Below, piece after piece: positions 1 through 9,364 of a stretch of DNA of 31,871 bases. Each line of letters begins with the position of its first letter. The stretch's first letter is position 1. The position numbers and the translations under genes are program-made. The notes below the pieces were generated by a model, which saw only the letters and a list, made by a program, of their open reading frames with translations, made no database searches and was not told where the DNA came from. The DNA comes from Chitinophagaceae bacterium (GTDB lineage Bacteria > Bacteroidota > Bacteroidia > Chitinophagales > UBA10324). The stretch is taken from the NCBI GenBank assembly GCA_023251195.1, contig JAHEZG010000006.1, forward strand, positions 1 through 31,871, in the 5' to 3' direction.

Positions 1-1399
1 CAGGTAAATCTTCATGACTATGTGAATGTGCTGCAGCTTTTTTCTGTGCATCACCTGAAATTCTTAAAATGTGTTTTGTTTCGGCCATTGCTATCACAGG
101 CATTGTCTTCGCGAACAACATAAATGCTGTGAGGAATAATCCAACTGTTCCTGCAAAAATGCTGATCTCTACATAGGTCGGAGAATAATATGACCATGAA
201 GAAGGAATGAAATCACGGTGAATAGATGTAACGATAATTACGAATCGCTCGAACCACATTCCGCAATTAATAATGATTGACATAAAGAAAGTAAACCAAA
301 CACTACGGCGTAAAGGTCGAACCCAGAACAATTGCGGACTGATAACATTACAAGTCATCATTCCCCAATATGCCCACCAGTATGGTCCGAGTGCTCTGTT
401 TGCAAATGCATATTGCTCGTAAATATTTCCGCTATACCATGCAACAAATAATTCGGTGATGTAAGCTGAACCAACAATGGAACCGGTTAATACAATGATT
501 TTATTCATTGATTCAATGTGTTCCAATGTAATGTATTGCTGAAGGTTCATTACTTTTCTTGCAACCAACATCAATGTCAACACCATTGCGAAACCGGAGA
601 AAATTGCACCGGCAACAAAGTATGGAGGGAAGATGGTGGTGTGCCAACCGGGAATAACTGAAGTGGCGAAGTCAAAGGATACAATGGTGTGAACTGAAAG
701 TACAAGAGGAGTAGAAATACCTGCAAGAACTAATGAAAGTGCTTCGTGCCGTTGCCAGTGTTTTGCTGAACCGGTCCATCCGAAACTTAAAACTCCATAA
801 ATCCATTTTACAAATTTCTTTTTTGCACGGTCACGAACGGTTGCGATATCAGGAATTAACCCGGTGTACCAGAATAAAAGTGAAACAGTAAAGTATGTTG
901 AAATAGCGAACACATCCCATAATAATGGTGAGTTAAAGTTCGGCCATAGTGGTCCGCGTGAGTTAGGGTAAGGAAGATTAAAAAATATTAACCATACGCG
1001 ACCCATGTGAAATATCGGAAACAAACCAGCACAGATTACAGCAAAAATCGTCATTGCTTCTGCCGCACGATTTATAGCCATACGCCATTTCTGACGGAAC
1101 AATAAAAGAATTGCAGAGATCAAGGTTCCAGCGTGACCAATTCCAATCCACCAAACGAAATTGGTGATGTCCCATCCCCAATCAACGGTTCTGTTTAATC
1201 CCCATGTACCGATACCGAACCAAACGGTCCAACCAATCATGAACAAACCCCAAGTCATCAACAATGCAGTGAATGTAATCGTGATGAGGTAAAGTCTAGT
1301 GGGCTTGCTTTCAATAGGGCGACAAATATCCTCAGTAATCTGATGATATGTTTTGTTGCCGTAAATAAGCGGGGCCCTTACGGCCGATTCTGCGTGCAT
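1..1399 (-). CDS. actC: Alternative Complex III subunit ActC (NrfD/PsrC-like quinol-binding membrane protein), C-terminus cut by window edge
   Basis: Translating the minus strand from the ATG at 1399 gives 466 residues (start MHAESAVRAPLIYGNK) with no stop before the window edge. The protein is rich in hydrophobic helices, as expected for the NrfD/PsrC family with about ten membrane spans; the first is near residues 35-55. It ends in a His-rich tail (AAAHSHSHEDLP), so only a few residues should be missing. In Alternative Complex III, ActC is an integral membrane subunit that carries the quinol site and contacts the iron-sulfur part of ActB. The ATG is 21 bases after the actB stop, in the order actA-actB-actC, so the three genes form one operon. 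Further act genes (actD, actF and others) would be expected to the left of the window. The identification rests on family features plus operon context. Confidence 0.93.
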   Translation of the reverse strand, partial: MHAESAVRAPLIYGNKTYHQITEDICRPIESKPTRLYLITITFTALLMTWGLFMIGWTVWFGIGTWGLNRTVDWGWDITNFVWWIGIGHAGTLISAILLLFRQKWRMAINRAAEAMTIFAVICAGLFPIFHMGRVWLIFFNLPYPNSRGPLWPNFNSPLLWDVFAISTYFTVSLLFWYTGLIPDIATVRDRAKKKFVKWIYGVLSFGWTGSAKHWQRHEALSLVLAGISTPLVLSVHTIVSFDFATSVIPGWHTTIFPPYFVAGAIFSGFAMVLTLMLVARKVMNLQQYITLEHIESMNKIIVLTGSIVGSAYITELFVAWYSGNIYEQYAFANRALGPYWWAYWGMMTCNVISPQLFWVRPLRRSVWFTFFMSIIINCGMWFERFVIIVTSIHRDFIPSSWSYYSPTYVEISIFAGTVGLFLTAFMLFAKTMPVIAMAETKHILRISGDAQKKAAAHSHSHEDLP

Positions 1400-1420
1400 A
1401 ATTTTTCTTTAGTTATCTAA

Positions 1421-4400
1421 TTAAGCCATGTTTTCGTTGTTGCGAACTTTCACCATGTAACCGATTGATGGTTTAACATGCAATTCAGCAAGTACATAAT
1501 AATTGCGTTCGTCTTCTCGGGTTTTTGAAACTGCAGTTTCTTTATTATTCACATCACCAAAAACAATTGCATCAGCAGGACAAGCAGACTGACAAGCGGT
1601 TCTTGCTTCTCCATCCACCAATGCTCTGTCTTGTTTTTTTGCATTCAATTTAGCATCCTGTAATTTCTGAACACAGAAACTGCATTTTTCTATTACTCCT
1701 CTTGAGCGAACAGTTACATCCGGATTCAACACCATGCGGGTTAAATCATCAATCATCATTGCCACTCCTTCACTCTTATCGTAAGTATTCCAAGGGAAAC
1801 TATCAGCAGTGGTATAATCAAACCAGTTGAAACGACGAACTTTATATGGACAGTTATTGGCGCAATATCTTGTACCGATGCAACGGTTGTAAGTCATTTG
1901 ATTTAACCCTTCACTGCTGTGGTTGGTAGCGGCAACCGGACAAACATTTTCGCAAGGCGCATTTTCGCAGTGCTGACACAACATTGGTTGGTGCACCACT
2001 TCAATGTCTTCCCAATCTTTTACATCATCATATTGATTTCCTAAACCAATTGCATTTGAGTGTGATTCTTTTGTAACTCGCTCTTTCTCCCCTGCAAATG
2101 AATAGTAACGGTCAATACGAATCCAATGCATTTCGTGAACACGGCGAACTTCATCTTTTCCTACAACAGGAACATTGTTTTCAGATGAACATGCAACCTG
2201 GCAAGCGCCGCAACCGATGCATGAATTCAGGTCAATGTTCATTCCCCAACGCAAGCCATTATACTCATGAATATTCTGAGGATATAGTGTTACACCATTT
2301 ACTTCTTCATATTCTTTTATCGATTCGTTTCCGGCAGAAGCATCTTTCTTATATTCAGAAAGTGTTGTTTGCTGAATCACATTTCTTCCTTCAAAAGTTC
2401 CGTGTGTTTGAGTGATTGCCAATTCATATTTATTGCCCGTTGGTTTCACACTCACTTTTGAATTTGAATAGCTCATTGTATCGCCACTCATGGAAACAAA
2501 AGGGTACACATTTTTTCCAACGCCATCACCGGCACGGCCACATTTTTCGCGACCTAAACCAACAGCAACCGCAATGGTATTATTTGCAATTCCGGGCTGA
2601 AGCACTACGGGTAATTCCATTTTGAAATCACCGGTGCTCACTTCAATCATATCACCTTCAACCAGATTATTTTCTTTTGCATATGGAACCGGAATCATTG
2701 CGACTGTATCCCATACTACTTTAGTTATTGGGTCCGGATTTTCCAATAACCATGGATTGTTTGCATACTTTCCATTTCCTAATCCTACTGATTCGAATAT
2801 CACCAATTCCATTCCATCAGCTTTCTTTCCGCCAACTGCAGAAGCAGCAGAATTTACATCACCGGCGAATGCAATTGCTGTAGAAGCTGCAGAAGCTTTC
2901 TCATAAACACCTACACGAATGCAATTATCCCAGAATGATTGAAAGTTTGTTTCTTGAGTTTGTGTTGGGAAAACATATTTCTCCCAGTTTTTCTTAATCA
3001 GTGTCGAATAATCATCTGCACTGTCCATCCATTTCAATAAACTATCAGCTGCCTGACGAGTTTTAAAAATCGGATTGATGCATGGTTGACTTAAACTGTA
3101 TTTCCCCAATTTAACTTCTGCATCATTCCAGCTTTCTAAATAATGATTATCCGGTAAATGATATTTTACTAATGAAGTTGTTTCATCTTTTCTGTCATTG
3201 AAAGAAATAGTGAGTCCAACCTTTTTCAATGCATCACCGAATTTTTTTCCTTTGGAAAAACTGTAAACCGGATTGGTATTGTAAATGATTAAAGCATCTA
3301 CTGAACCGGCTTCCATTTCGGCAACCAAATCAGAAAAATCTTTATCATAACCCTGTGCAACATTGGTATAATTATCTATATCAATGGTGTTACCGTAACT
3401 GCCCAAAATATCATTAATAGCATTTACAATAATTTGTGAGTTAGTATCATTTGAACCGCACACAACCAATGAAGCATTTTTATTCGCCCACATTTCAGCA
3501 GCAGCTTTGTTCAATGACTTGCTTGCTTTATCAGAAACTTTTCCGCCTGAAACTCCGGCTTTACCTGCAAAACCTGCAATCATATTATAGAGTGCAATAA
3601 TTGCATCGCCTTCTTCTGATGGTTTTATTGCAACTCTTTTATCAGCATTACTTCCGGTTAATGATACATTAGATTCAAACTGATAATGGCGAGACATTTC
3701 AGCTTTTGCTTTCGATACTTTTCTGTTCGTTACATACTGCTTAGTAAATTCAATCGGTGATATCCATGAACCCAGAAAATCAGCAGCGAAAGAAACTATC
3801 ACTTTTGCTTTATCAAAATTATAACCCGGAATTACACGCTTGCCGAAACTTTTTTCATTGGCAGAAAGTATTCCTGCATTTGACATCGGTTCGAAAACAA
3901 CATGCTTTGTATTACCATAGTAGGTTCCGAAATCAGCAATCAGATTTTTTGTTGAAGGACTTAAAACGGTGGAAGAAAGAATGCGGATGTTTCCTCCCTT
4001 GGTTTTAATTGCAGCCAATTGATTTTTAATATCAGAATCAGCAGTTGTCCATTCAACAGGTTTACCTTCATGCTCTGGGGCATGCATTCTTGCTTTATCG
4101 TATAATGAAAGTATGGAAGCCTGGGCTCGTGCATTGGTTCCACCTTTAGTTACAGTCGAATTTGAATTGCCTTCAATCTTAATAGGGCGACCATCTCTTG
4201 TTTTTACTAATATGCTGCAATAGTCACTTCCATCAGCATATGTTGATGCATAATAATTTGCCAGACCGGGTACAATTTCTTCCGGCTTAATAACATAAGG
4301 TATTGCCTGACGAACCGGAATTTTACAACTTGCTGCAATGGTAGCAGCAGTTACACTGAACCCAAGCATTTTTAAAAAGTCGCGGCGCGCTCTTGGCTTT

Positions 4401-4528
4401 TGAACAAAGTTGCTGTTAAAGATTTCCTCAATCGGAAGTTCTTCAGCAAACTCTTTGTCGCGCTCATGAATAAACTCCGGAGTTTCTTCCAATTCAGCGA
4501 GACCTTTCCAATATGATTTATTTTCCAT
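1421..4528 (-). CDS. actB: Alternative Complex III subunit ActB (molybdopterin-oxidoreductase-like domain fused to four-cluster ferredoxin domain)
   Basis: This is a 1035-residue subunit of the quinol-oxidising Alternative Complex III, on the periplasmic side. A twin-arginine motif (RRDFLKMLG, residues 48-56) is followed by a short hydrophobic stretch and Cys68 (IAASC), which suits Tat export and lipid anchoring, as known for ActB. The central region (about 70-740) resembles molybdopterin oxidoreductases, although ActB proteins are known to lack the cofactor. The C-terminal domain carries ferredoxin cysteine motifs: CIGCGACQVAC from 770, CQHCENAPCENVCP from about 851, CIGTRYCANNCP from about 883, CSFC near 949, and CQSACP near 979. 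Family knowledge assigns these to one 3Fe-4S and three 4Fe-4S clusters that pass electrons from quinol to the ActA haems. It lies 33 bases after actA and 21 bases before actC. Length and layout are normal for the family. Confidence 0.95.
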   Translation of the reverse strand: MENKSYWKGLAELEETPEFIHERDKEFAEELPIEEIFNSNFVQKPRARRDFLKMLGFSVTAATIAASCKIPVRQAIPYVIKPEEIVPGLANYYASTYADGSDYCSILVKTRDGRPIKIEGNSNSTVTKGGTNARAQASILSLYDKARMHAPEHEGKPVEWTTADSDIKNQLAAIKTKGGNIRILSSTVLSPSTKNLIADFGTYYGNTKHVVFEPMSNAGILSANEKSFGKRVIPGYNFDKAKVIVSFAADFLGSWISPIEFTKQYVTNRKVSKAKAEMSRHYQFESNVSLTGSNADKRVAIKPSEEGDAIIALYNMIAGFAGKAGVSGGKVSDKASKSLNKAAAEMWANKNASLVVCGSNDTNSQIIVNAINDILGSYGNTIDIDNYTNVAQGYDKDFSDLVAEMEAGSVDALIIYNTNPVYSFSKGKKFGDALKKVGLTISFNDRKDETTSLVKYHLPDNHYLESWNDAEVKLGKYSLSQPCINPIFKTRQAADSLLKWMDSADDYSTLIKKNWEKYVFPTQTQETNFQSFWDNCIRVGVYEKASAASTAIAFAGDVNSAASAVGGKKADGMELVIFESVGLGNGKYANNPWLLENPDPITKVVWDTVAMIPVPYAKENNLVEGDMIEVSTGDFKMELPVVLQPGIANNTIAVAVGLGREKCGRAGDGVGKNVYPFVSMSGDTMSYSNSKVSVKPTGNKYELAITQTHGTFEGRNVIQQTTLSEYKKDASAGNESIKEYEEVNGVTLYPQNIHEYNGLRWGMNIDLNSCIGCGACQVACSSENNVPVVGKDEVRRVHEMHWIRIDRYYSFAGEKERVTKESHSNAIGLGNQYDDVKDWEDIEVVHQPMLCQHCENAPCENVCPVAATNHSSEGLNQMTYNRCIGTRYCANNCPYKVRRFNWFDYTTADSFPWNTYDKSEGVAMMIDDLTRMVLNPDVTVRSRGVIEKCSFCVQKLQDAKLNAKKQDRALVDGEARTACQSACPADAIVFGDVNNKETAVSKTREDERNYYVLAELHVKPSIGYMVKVRNNENMA

Positions 4529-4561
4529 CCAGTGTTATTTTACAACTGAGGTTTCAAAATT

Positions 4562-5809
4562 TTAGTAATGACATTTTTGACATTCCGTTCCACCCAAATC
4601 ACCTTCAGTTACCTGCGAAATTTTTCCGGTCTTTAATTCTTCATGCAGTTTGCTGAAAAGCGGATCGTAATATTTATTTTCGGTAAACTGAGTTGCTGTA
4701 TTGCGGTGACAATTAACACACCAGCCCATTGACAGACTTGCAAATTGTTTTACCTCATCCATTTCCTGTACAGGTCCATGACAAGTTTGACAAGCTACTT
4801 GCCCGGCTTTCACATGTTGAGAGTGATTGAAATAAACATGGTCGGGAAGGTTGTGAACTTTAACCCACTTGATTGGCTGGTTGTTATCATAAGCAGCATA
4901 AATTTTTGAAATCTCAGCAGTACCTGTTATTGGTCCTTCTTTAATTGCCTTGTGGCAATTCATACAAATATTAACTGAAGGAATAGAAGCGGTTTTACTT
5001 TTCTCAGCTCCTGCATGGCAATACAAACAATTGATTTGATTTTGACCGGCATGAATTTTATGAGAAAATTTTATTGGTTGAATGGGTTGGTAATTGCGAC
5101 TACGACCAAGACTCTGACCTTCATTCACCATCCAGTAACCCAAAAACATCACACACATAAATAACATGAGCGCAACATTTCCTTTTGAAAATATGGCTCT
5201 GAAGAATGGGCGCTCTTCAGGTATTTCATCCCCTTCTTTTTCTCCGGCATACCGACGAAGATTATTGTTGATTCGAAATATTAAAAAACTTAATCCTGCA
5301 AGTGTTACAACTACTATCCAGAGAATTCCGGTATAGTTATCAGCACTTTCTTCAATGGCTCCTGATGCCCCACCTGCTACAGTATTTGGAACAACCGGAA
5401 CTTTATTACTTGCATCACCAATATATGCAATGATTGATTTGATATCATCATCAGAAAAAGACAGAAATTGAGTCATGCTCGCCTTCTTATATTCTTCAAA
5501 AATTGCAATCGCATCTTTATCGCCACTTGCACGGAAGGCAACATTGTTGCGTATCCAACTAATTAACCAGGCTTCTGATCTTTTCTTGTCAGCGTTCTTT
5601 AATGATGGCCCGACCAATACCTGGTCTTTATCAGGAGTAGTGTGGCAGGAGCGACAATTATTTGCAAACAGTTTTTGACCATCGGCAACACTTACGGCAG
5701 CATTTGAATTTGAAATACTAAAAGAAAAAATAAACGAAAGCAGAAAAAGCAATCTGGCCGAAACCCTTGTTAACTCAGCAATCCGCGAGGGCTTGTAGTA
5801 AAATGTCAT
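4562..5809 (-). CDS. actA: Alternative Complex III multihaem cytochrome c subunit ActA with N-terminal monohaem domain
   Basis: This 415-residue protein starts with a signal-like hydrophobic segment (20-37). A class I cytochrome c domain follows, with CRSCH at 52-56 and a probable distal Met112. Two membrane-spanning segments come next (about 162-180 and 211-229). Five more CXXCH sites follow at Cys261, Cys282, Cys340, Cys364 and Cys410; the last lies at the very C-terminus (CQKCHY). The five C-terminal sites fit pentahaem ActA, which takes electrons from the ActB clusters and passes them to a cytochrome oxidase or soluble carrier. The extra first haem domain looks like a monohaem subunit fused to ActA, giving six sites in all. 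It is the first gene of the act operon, with a TAnnTTTG element just upstream. The Act assignment is firm from actB/actC context; the fusion reading is inference. Confidence 0.93.
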   Translation of the reverse strand: MTFYYKPSRIAELTRVSARLLFLLSFIFSFSISNSNAAVSVADGQKLFANNCRSCHTTPDKDQVLVGPSLKNADKKRSEAWLISWIRNNVAFRASGDKDAIAIFEEYKKASMTQFLSFSDDDIKSIIAYIGDASNKVPVVPNTVAGGASGAIEESADNYTGILWIVVVTLAGLSFLIFRINNNLRRYAGEKEGDEIPEERPFFRAIFSKGNVALMLFMCVMFLGYWMVNEGQSLGRSRNYQPIQPIKFSHKIHAGQNQINCLYCHAGAEKSKTASIPSVNICMNCHKAIKEGPITGTAEISKIYAAYDNNQPIKWVKVHNLPDHVYFNHSQHVKAGQVACQTCHGPVQEMDEVKQFASLSMGWCVNCHRNTATQFTENKYYDPLFSKLHEELKTGKISQVTEGDLGGTECQKCHY

Positions 5810-5835
5810 GCGGGCTATTTTTTTTTGAATGGTGG

Positions 5836-5843
5836 CAAAAATA
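5836..5843 (-). promoter_or_regulatory. Putative Bacteroidota -7 promoter element of the act operon
   Basis: On the minus strand this reads TATTTTTG, an exact match to TAnnTTTG, with its near end 26 bases upstream of the actA ATG. That would leave a leader of about 20 bases. No clear -33 TTTG lies at the usual distance, so the call rests on the -7 box and its position. Confidence 0.45.
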
Positions 5844-6107
5844 TACAGGCAAGTGAGGTTTTTATATTGTTGTGAAAAAATATTTTAACACAACAAACAT
5901 TCGACCTCTAATTATTACATTTTGTGATCGTAATTTTTTGGAATTATAGGAAAATGAATTCGCTTCAAAAGCTTGATGAGTAAATGTTTCGGAGAAAATG
6001 TATTGGTTTTTTTATTTTAAAAAATGAAAATTTTCTGCGCAGATTTTTTAACTGAAATATTTTTTACTTTAGAATAAATCTAAGTTTTTAAGGAGCGTTT
6101 TCAATAA

Positions 6108-6134
6108 TTTGCACGGGCTTTGTCATTATCCTTG
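6108..6134 (+). promoter_or_regulatory. Candidate promoter of the lipoprotein gene at 6152
   Basis: TTTG at 6108-6111 and TATCCTTG at 6127-6134 resemble the -33 and -7 boxes of Bacteroidota. The second has one mismatch to TAnnTTTG. The 15-base spacer is shorter than usual, and the -7 box ends 17 bases before the ATG. This is a weak call. Confidence 0.3.
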
Positions 6135-6151
6135 CACTAAAGAAAATTAGT

Positions 6152-7321
6152 ATGAAAAAAATTCTTTTACTTTTTATTTCAATCAGTGTATTAGCAAGTT
6201 GCACAAGCATTCAAAAAGAATTGCGCAACGGCGATTATGATTCGGCTTTTGAAAAAGCTTTGAAGCGTGTGAAAAATAATCCGGGTAAAGATAAATATGC
6301 AGTTTGGCTCGAAGCAGCTTCGGATAAGGCATATACAAGAGACATGAAACAAATTGAGTACTGGAAAAAAGAAGGAGAACCATCGCACTTAGTTGACATT
6401 TATTACTTGCTGAATAATATTCATAACCGACACAATGCCGTTGAGCCAATTACTCCATTGCACATCAGCAGCAAAAAAAGAGATGCCGTTTTTAAAGATG
6501 TAGCAGATGAAGATTTGATTGCTGCAAAAACAAAGGCGGCTGATTATTTATATACGCATGCTATAAAAATTATGGCAAGCAACAACCGGTATGATGCGCG
6601 AAATGCATATGATGAATTATTAAAAGTGAAAGAATTTTTTCCCGGCTTCCGTGATGTGGATGCACAAATTCAAAATGCTTATACCAAAGGAATCAGTCAT
6701 GTGTTGTTGAATGTGGTGAATGTTTCGAACGCAATTATGCCTGCGGGTTTGGAAAAACAATTGACTTCGATTGATATGATTGGATTGAATTCGCTTTGGG
6801 TGAAGTTCGATAGTAAAGCAACCGAAGGAACCACTTATGATTACAGAGTGATGGTTCATTTAGTAAAAATTGATGCCGGTCCCGAACAGGTTTTGAAAAA
6901 TAAATATACCGACACTAAAAAAGTGGATGATGGTTTTGACTATGTGCTGGATGCAAAAGGGAATGTGAAAAAAGACAGTTTGGGTAACGATATGAAAACA
7001 AAAAAATATAAAACCATTGCCTGCGATTTAATTGAAACCGTGCAACAAAAAGATGGATTGGTAAGCGCCACTGTTGATTTTTATACTGCGCAAAATGAAT
7101 TGATTTACTCTTATCCAATAAGCGGAATGAGTCACTGGCAATATGTAAGTGCTGTTGCAATAGGCGATTTGAATGCGCTCACTGATGCAAGCCGCGCAAA
7201 ACTCGCACACACAGTTCCGGCTCCTTTTATTTCTGATGAAGAAATTGTTTTAATGGCGGGCGAACTATTGAAACCTTACTTGAAAAGTGCGATTGAAAAT
7301 AACAGGGGATTGGTGAAGTAA
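6152..7321 (+). CDS. Outer-surface lipoprotein of unknown function
   Basis: A 389-residue protein with a lipoprotein signal peptide: MKK, a hydrophobic core, then a lipobox ending at Cys17 (VLASC). It is therefore predicted to be lipidated and held in a membrane of the envelope. The following 150 residues are helical, with a repeat-like look (DYDSAFEKALKRVKNNP, then RYDARNAYDELLKVKEFFPG). This suggests TPR-like helical hairpins, although no canonical TPR was confirmed. The C-terminal half is mixed and includes a region of charged turns (YTDTKKVDDGFDYVLDAKG). No enzyme motif is visible and I do not recognise a named family. It stands alone, divergent from the act operon and convergent with the next gene. 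The ATG is supported by the good signal peptide right behind it. Confidence 0.85.
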   Translation: MKKILLLFISISVLASCTSIQKELRNGDYDSAFEKALKRVKNNPGKDKYAVWLEAASDKAYTRDMKQIEYWKKEGEPSHLVDIYYLLNNIHNRHNAVEPITPLHISSKKRDAVFKDVADEDLIAAKTKAADYLYTHAIKIMASNNRYDARNAYDELLKVKEFFPGFRDVDAQIQNAYTKGISHVLLNVVNVSNAIMPAGLEKQLTSIDMIGLNSLWVKFDSKATEGTTYDYRVMVHLVKIDAGPEQVLKNKYTDTKKVDDGFDYVLDAKGNVKKDSLGNDMKTKKYKTIACDLIETVQQKDGLVSATVDFYTAQNELIYSYPISGMSHWQYVSAVAIGDLNALTDASRAKLAHTVPAPFISDEEIVLMAGELLKPYLKSAIENNRGLVK

Positions 7322-7381
7322 CTTATAATGAATAACAAAAAGTGAAAAGTGAATATTTTTCCTGATTGGTTATTGAATATT

Positions 7382-9352
7382 TTACTCAATAAAAAATTTC
7401 CCGCTGTAATATTTCTGCTTGCTGCGGATGTGGTAAAAATAAATTCCTGTTGGTGCAAGCGATAAATCAATAGTTGGGTTTTCGTTTTCAATTATTGTTG
7501 ATGCTACCTGTTGACCGAGTTGGTTGTAAATAATTATCTCATCTCCGATTAGTGGATTGTCGGAAAGATGGAAGGTGATTTTTTCATCGATGATAGAATA
7601 AAAAATTTCAGGATTGAAAATCAATTTCACTCCATCGTACCAGAAAACATAGGGAGCCGACATAACAGTGCACGAATCATTGTAAATGGCTTCAGCGAAA
7701 AAAGGACCGACCGAGGTGGGCAAATAGTAATTCAGAGTATCACTATATAACGGATTTGTAACTGAATAATAATACCACTGATTCTTTCCAAGATAGGAAG
7801 AATACAATGTGTTATTGAGTTCCGTGACTATTGGAATTGGAAGGTTATAATTATAAATGATGAATGAAGATTCTGAAGAACATCCGCTGGCATCTGTTAC
7901 TGTAACAGAATAATTTCCTGAAGGAATATTATTTAAGTCTTGTTGAATGGAACCATTGCTCCATTGATAAGAGTAAGCAGGAACTCCACCTAATACAGAT
8001 AAATCAATTTCTCCATCAGATAGACATGATGATGAATCAGAAGCAAAAAAAATATTAGGGGTTGAATTAAATATTTCAACTGAAAGAGAAGAACTACAGC
8101 CAATGTCGTCCCAAACTGTTACTGAATAAATACCTGCTGATAAACTATCCTGGTCTTCATCATGAGATAAATTGCTCCACCCAATATTAAATGGTGGCAT
8201 ACCTGAAATGTTAAGGTTTATATATCCATTTTCATTACAAGCAGAGTCACTATGACTTTCAGTTAAAAGTGGTGGTGGTGAATCACTTACAACAACAGTA
8301 ACTGTATCTTGTAAAAGGCAATTAGAGGTCGTAACAATGAGTTGATAAACTCCTGCTGGAATATTGTTTAAGTCCTGAGTAGTTTGACCAGTATTCCATT
8401 GATAGGTAAATGATGATGAACTTCCATTGACTGAAATATCAATATCTCCATTTGAATTACTGCAAACATCATCATGCTCGCAATTGAGATTAGCGTTAAC
8501 AATATCATTAATTACAGCAACGGCATTTACCAATACTGAACAATTAGAATCTGAAACTAGGGCTTGATAATATCCCGGATGCGCTGTATAAATGGAATCT
8601 GTTTCTCCGCTTATCCATTCCCCATTCTTTATCCATTGAATATCGTATCCGCTTGAATTATACAGATGGATTTCAACAGAATCATTACACAAATAATAAA
8701 CTCCGGCTGGAGAAGTAAATTGATTGTTAAATAGGCATCCACCCCCAGTGTCGCCAGTATTTATAGATTGACCGGGAATCGAATTAACAGCATACTCCTT
8801 TAACATCAATTGACCATTAGCTATTTGAACGCGAGCCCATCCATAATAATCATTCCCCCCAGAAATAACCTTTAGCCCAAGATAACCTTCACCAGTCCAA
8901 CAACCTGAACCCAGGTTAATGGAACCGGGACTTGATGAACAGTTGATTGCAGCACTAAACACATGATATCTAAGTAATGAGTTTGATCCGAAATTGGTTG
9001 TACCATTAATTGCATTTCCTAAAATCATTTTTTTAGGATTATCGTTACAGTTAATATCAATTACAATTTCATTTTGATTTTCGCGGTAAACATTAAAACT
9101 TGATTCAGCCCAAGATTGAGCTTCACATCCGTATGGGCATGTTATATTTAATCCGGAAATACTAGTTCCTGTCAGAATAAAATCCGTAACACCATCATTA
9201 TTTAAATCTAAGTGGAAATAACCACAGCTCAAATCAGGAATCACATCAGTATACATAATCTGCGCATCAGCTTTTTCAGCATGCGCCGCAAGAAAGGCAG
9301 CCGACATAGTTATATACTGCGCTAACTTTTTTTGAAATGATTCTTCTTTCAT
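7382..9352 (-). CDS. T9SS type A secreted surface protein with SprB repeats (paralog family member 1)
   Basis: A 656-residue predicted cell-surface or secreted protein. Residues 1-31 form a weakly hydrophobic signal region ending ADAQ. Residues 32-205 are a module shared with three other proteins here: YTDVIPDL, HLDLNNDGVTDF and DYYGWAR. An Ig-like segment follows (about 205-285). Three SprB/PKD-like repeats lie at about 290-505, each with the pattern YQW-(N/S)G-(2-4)-QDLNNIP-G-Y. The last 80 residues are a T9SS type A sorting tail (IYNQLGQQV, then PTGIYFYHIRS and GKFFIE), which normally sends the protein through the type IX machinery to the surface. It lies 12 bases after its paralog on the same strand, so the two are probably co-transcribed. 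Its first 110 or so coding bases are nearly identical to that paralog. Binding or adhesion is plausible; no catalytic motif was seen. Confidence 0.88.
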   Translation of the reverse strand: MKEESFQKKLAQYITMSAAFLAAHAEKADAQIMYTDVIPDLSCGYFHLDLNNDGVTDFILTGTSISGLNITCPYGCEAQSWAESSFNVYRENQNEIVIDINCNDNPKKMILGNAINGTTNFGSNSLLRYHVFSAAINCSSSPGSINLGSGCWTGEGYLGLKVISGGNDYYGWARVQIANGQLMLKEYAVNSIPGQSINTGDTGGGCLFNNQFTSPAGVYYLCNDSVEIHLYNSSGYDIQWIKNGEWISGETDSIYTAHPGYYQALVSDSNCSVLVNAVAVINDIVNANLNCEHDDVCSNSNGDIDISVNGSSSSFTYQWNTGQTTQDLNNIPAGVYQLIVTTSNCLLQDTVTVVVSDSPPPLLTESHSDSACNENGYINLNISGMPPFNIGWSNLSHDEDQDSLSAGIYSVTVWDDIGCSSSLSVEIFNSTPNIFFASDSSSCLSDGEIDLSVLGGVPAYSYQWSNGSIQQDLNNIPSGNYSVTVTDASGCSSESSFIIYNYNLPIPIVTELNNTLYSSYLGKNQWYYYSVTNPLYSDTLNYYLPTSVGPFFAEAIYNDSCTVMSAPYVFWYDGVKLIFNPEIFYSIIDEKITFHLSDNPLIGDEIIIYNQLGQQVASTIIENENPTIDLSLAPTGIYFYHIRSKQKYYSGKFFIE

Positions 9353-9364
9353 GCTGCTGAGTAT

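Larger units (their letters stand above)
5810..6151. other. Divergent intergenic region between actA and the lipoprotein gene
   Basis: This is 342 bases of AT-rich DNA without a credible gene. It holds the putative act promoter on the minus strand and a candidate promoter for the plus-strand lipoprotein gene. It also holds a 10-base perfect palindrome (TCTGCGCAGA, 6034-6043) in A/T tracts, and a short dyad (TTAGA-ATAAA-TCTAA) near 6069-6083. Any of these dyads could bind a regulator, but nothing identifies one. Confidence 0.6.

Noticed and set aside
978..1181. 67-residue frame within actC
   Set aside because: It is out of frame with the long, well-supported ActC reading frame, on the same strand.
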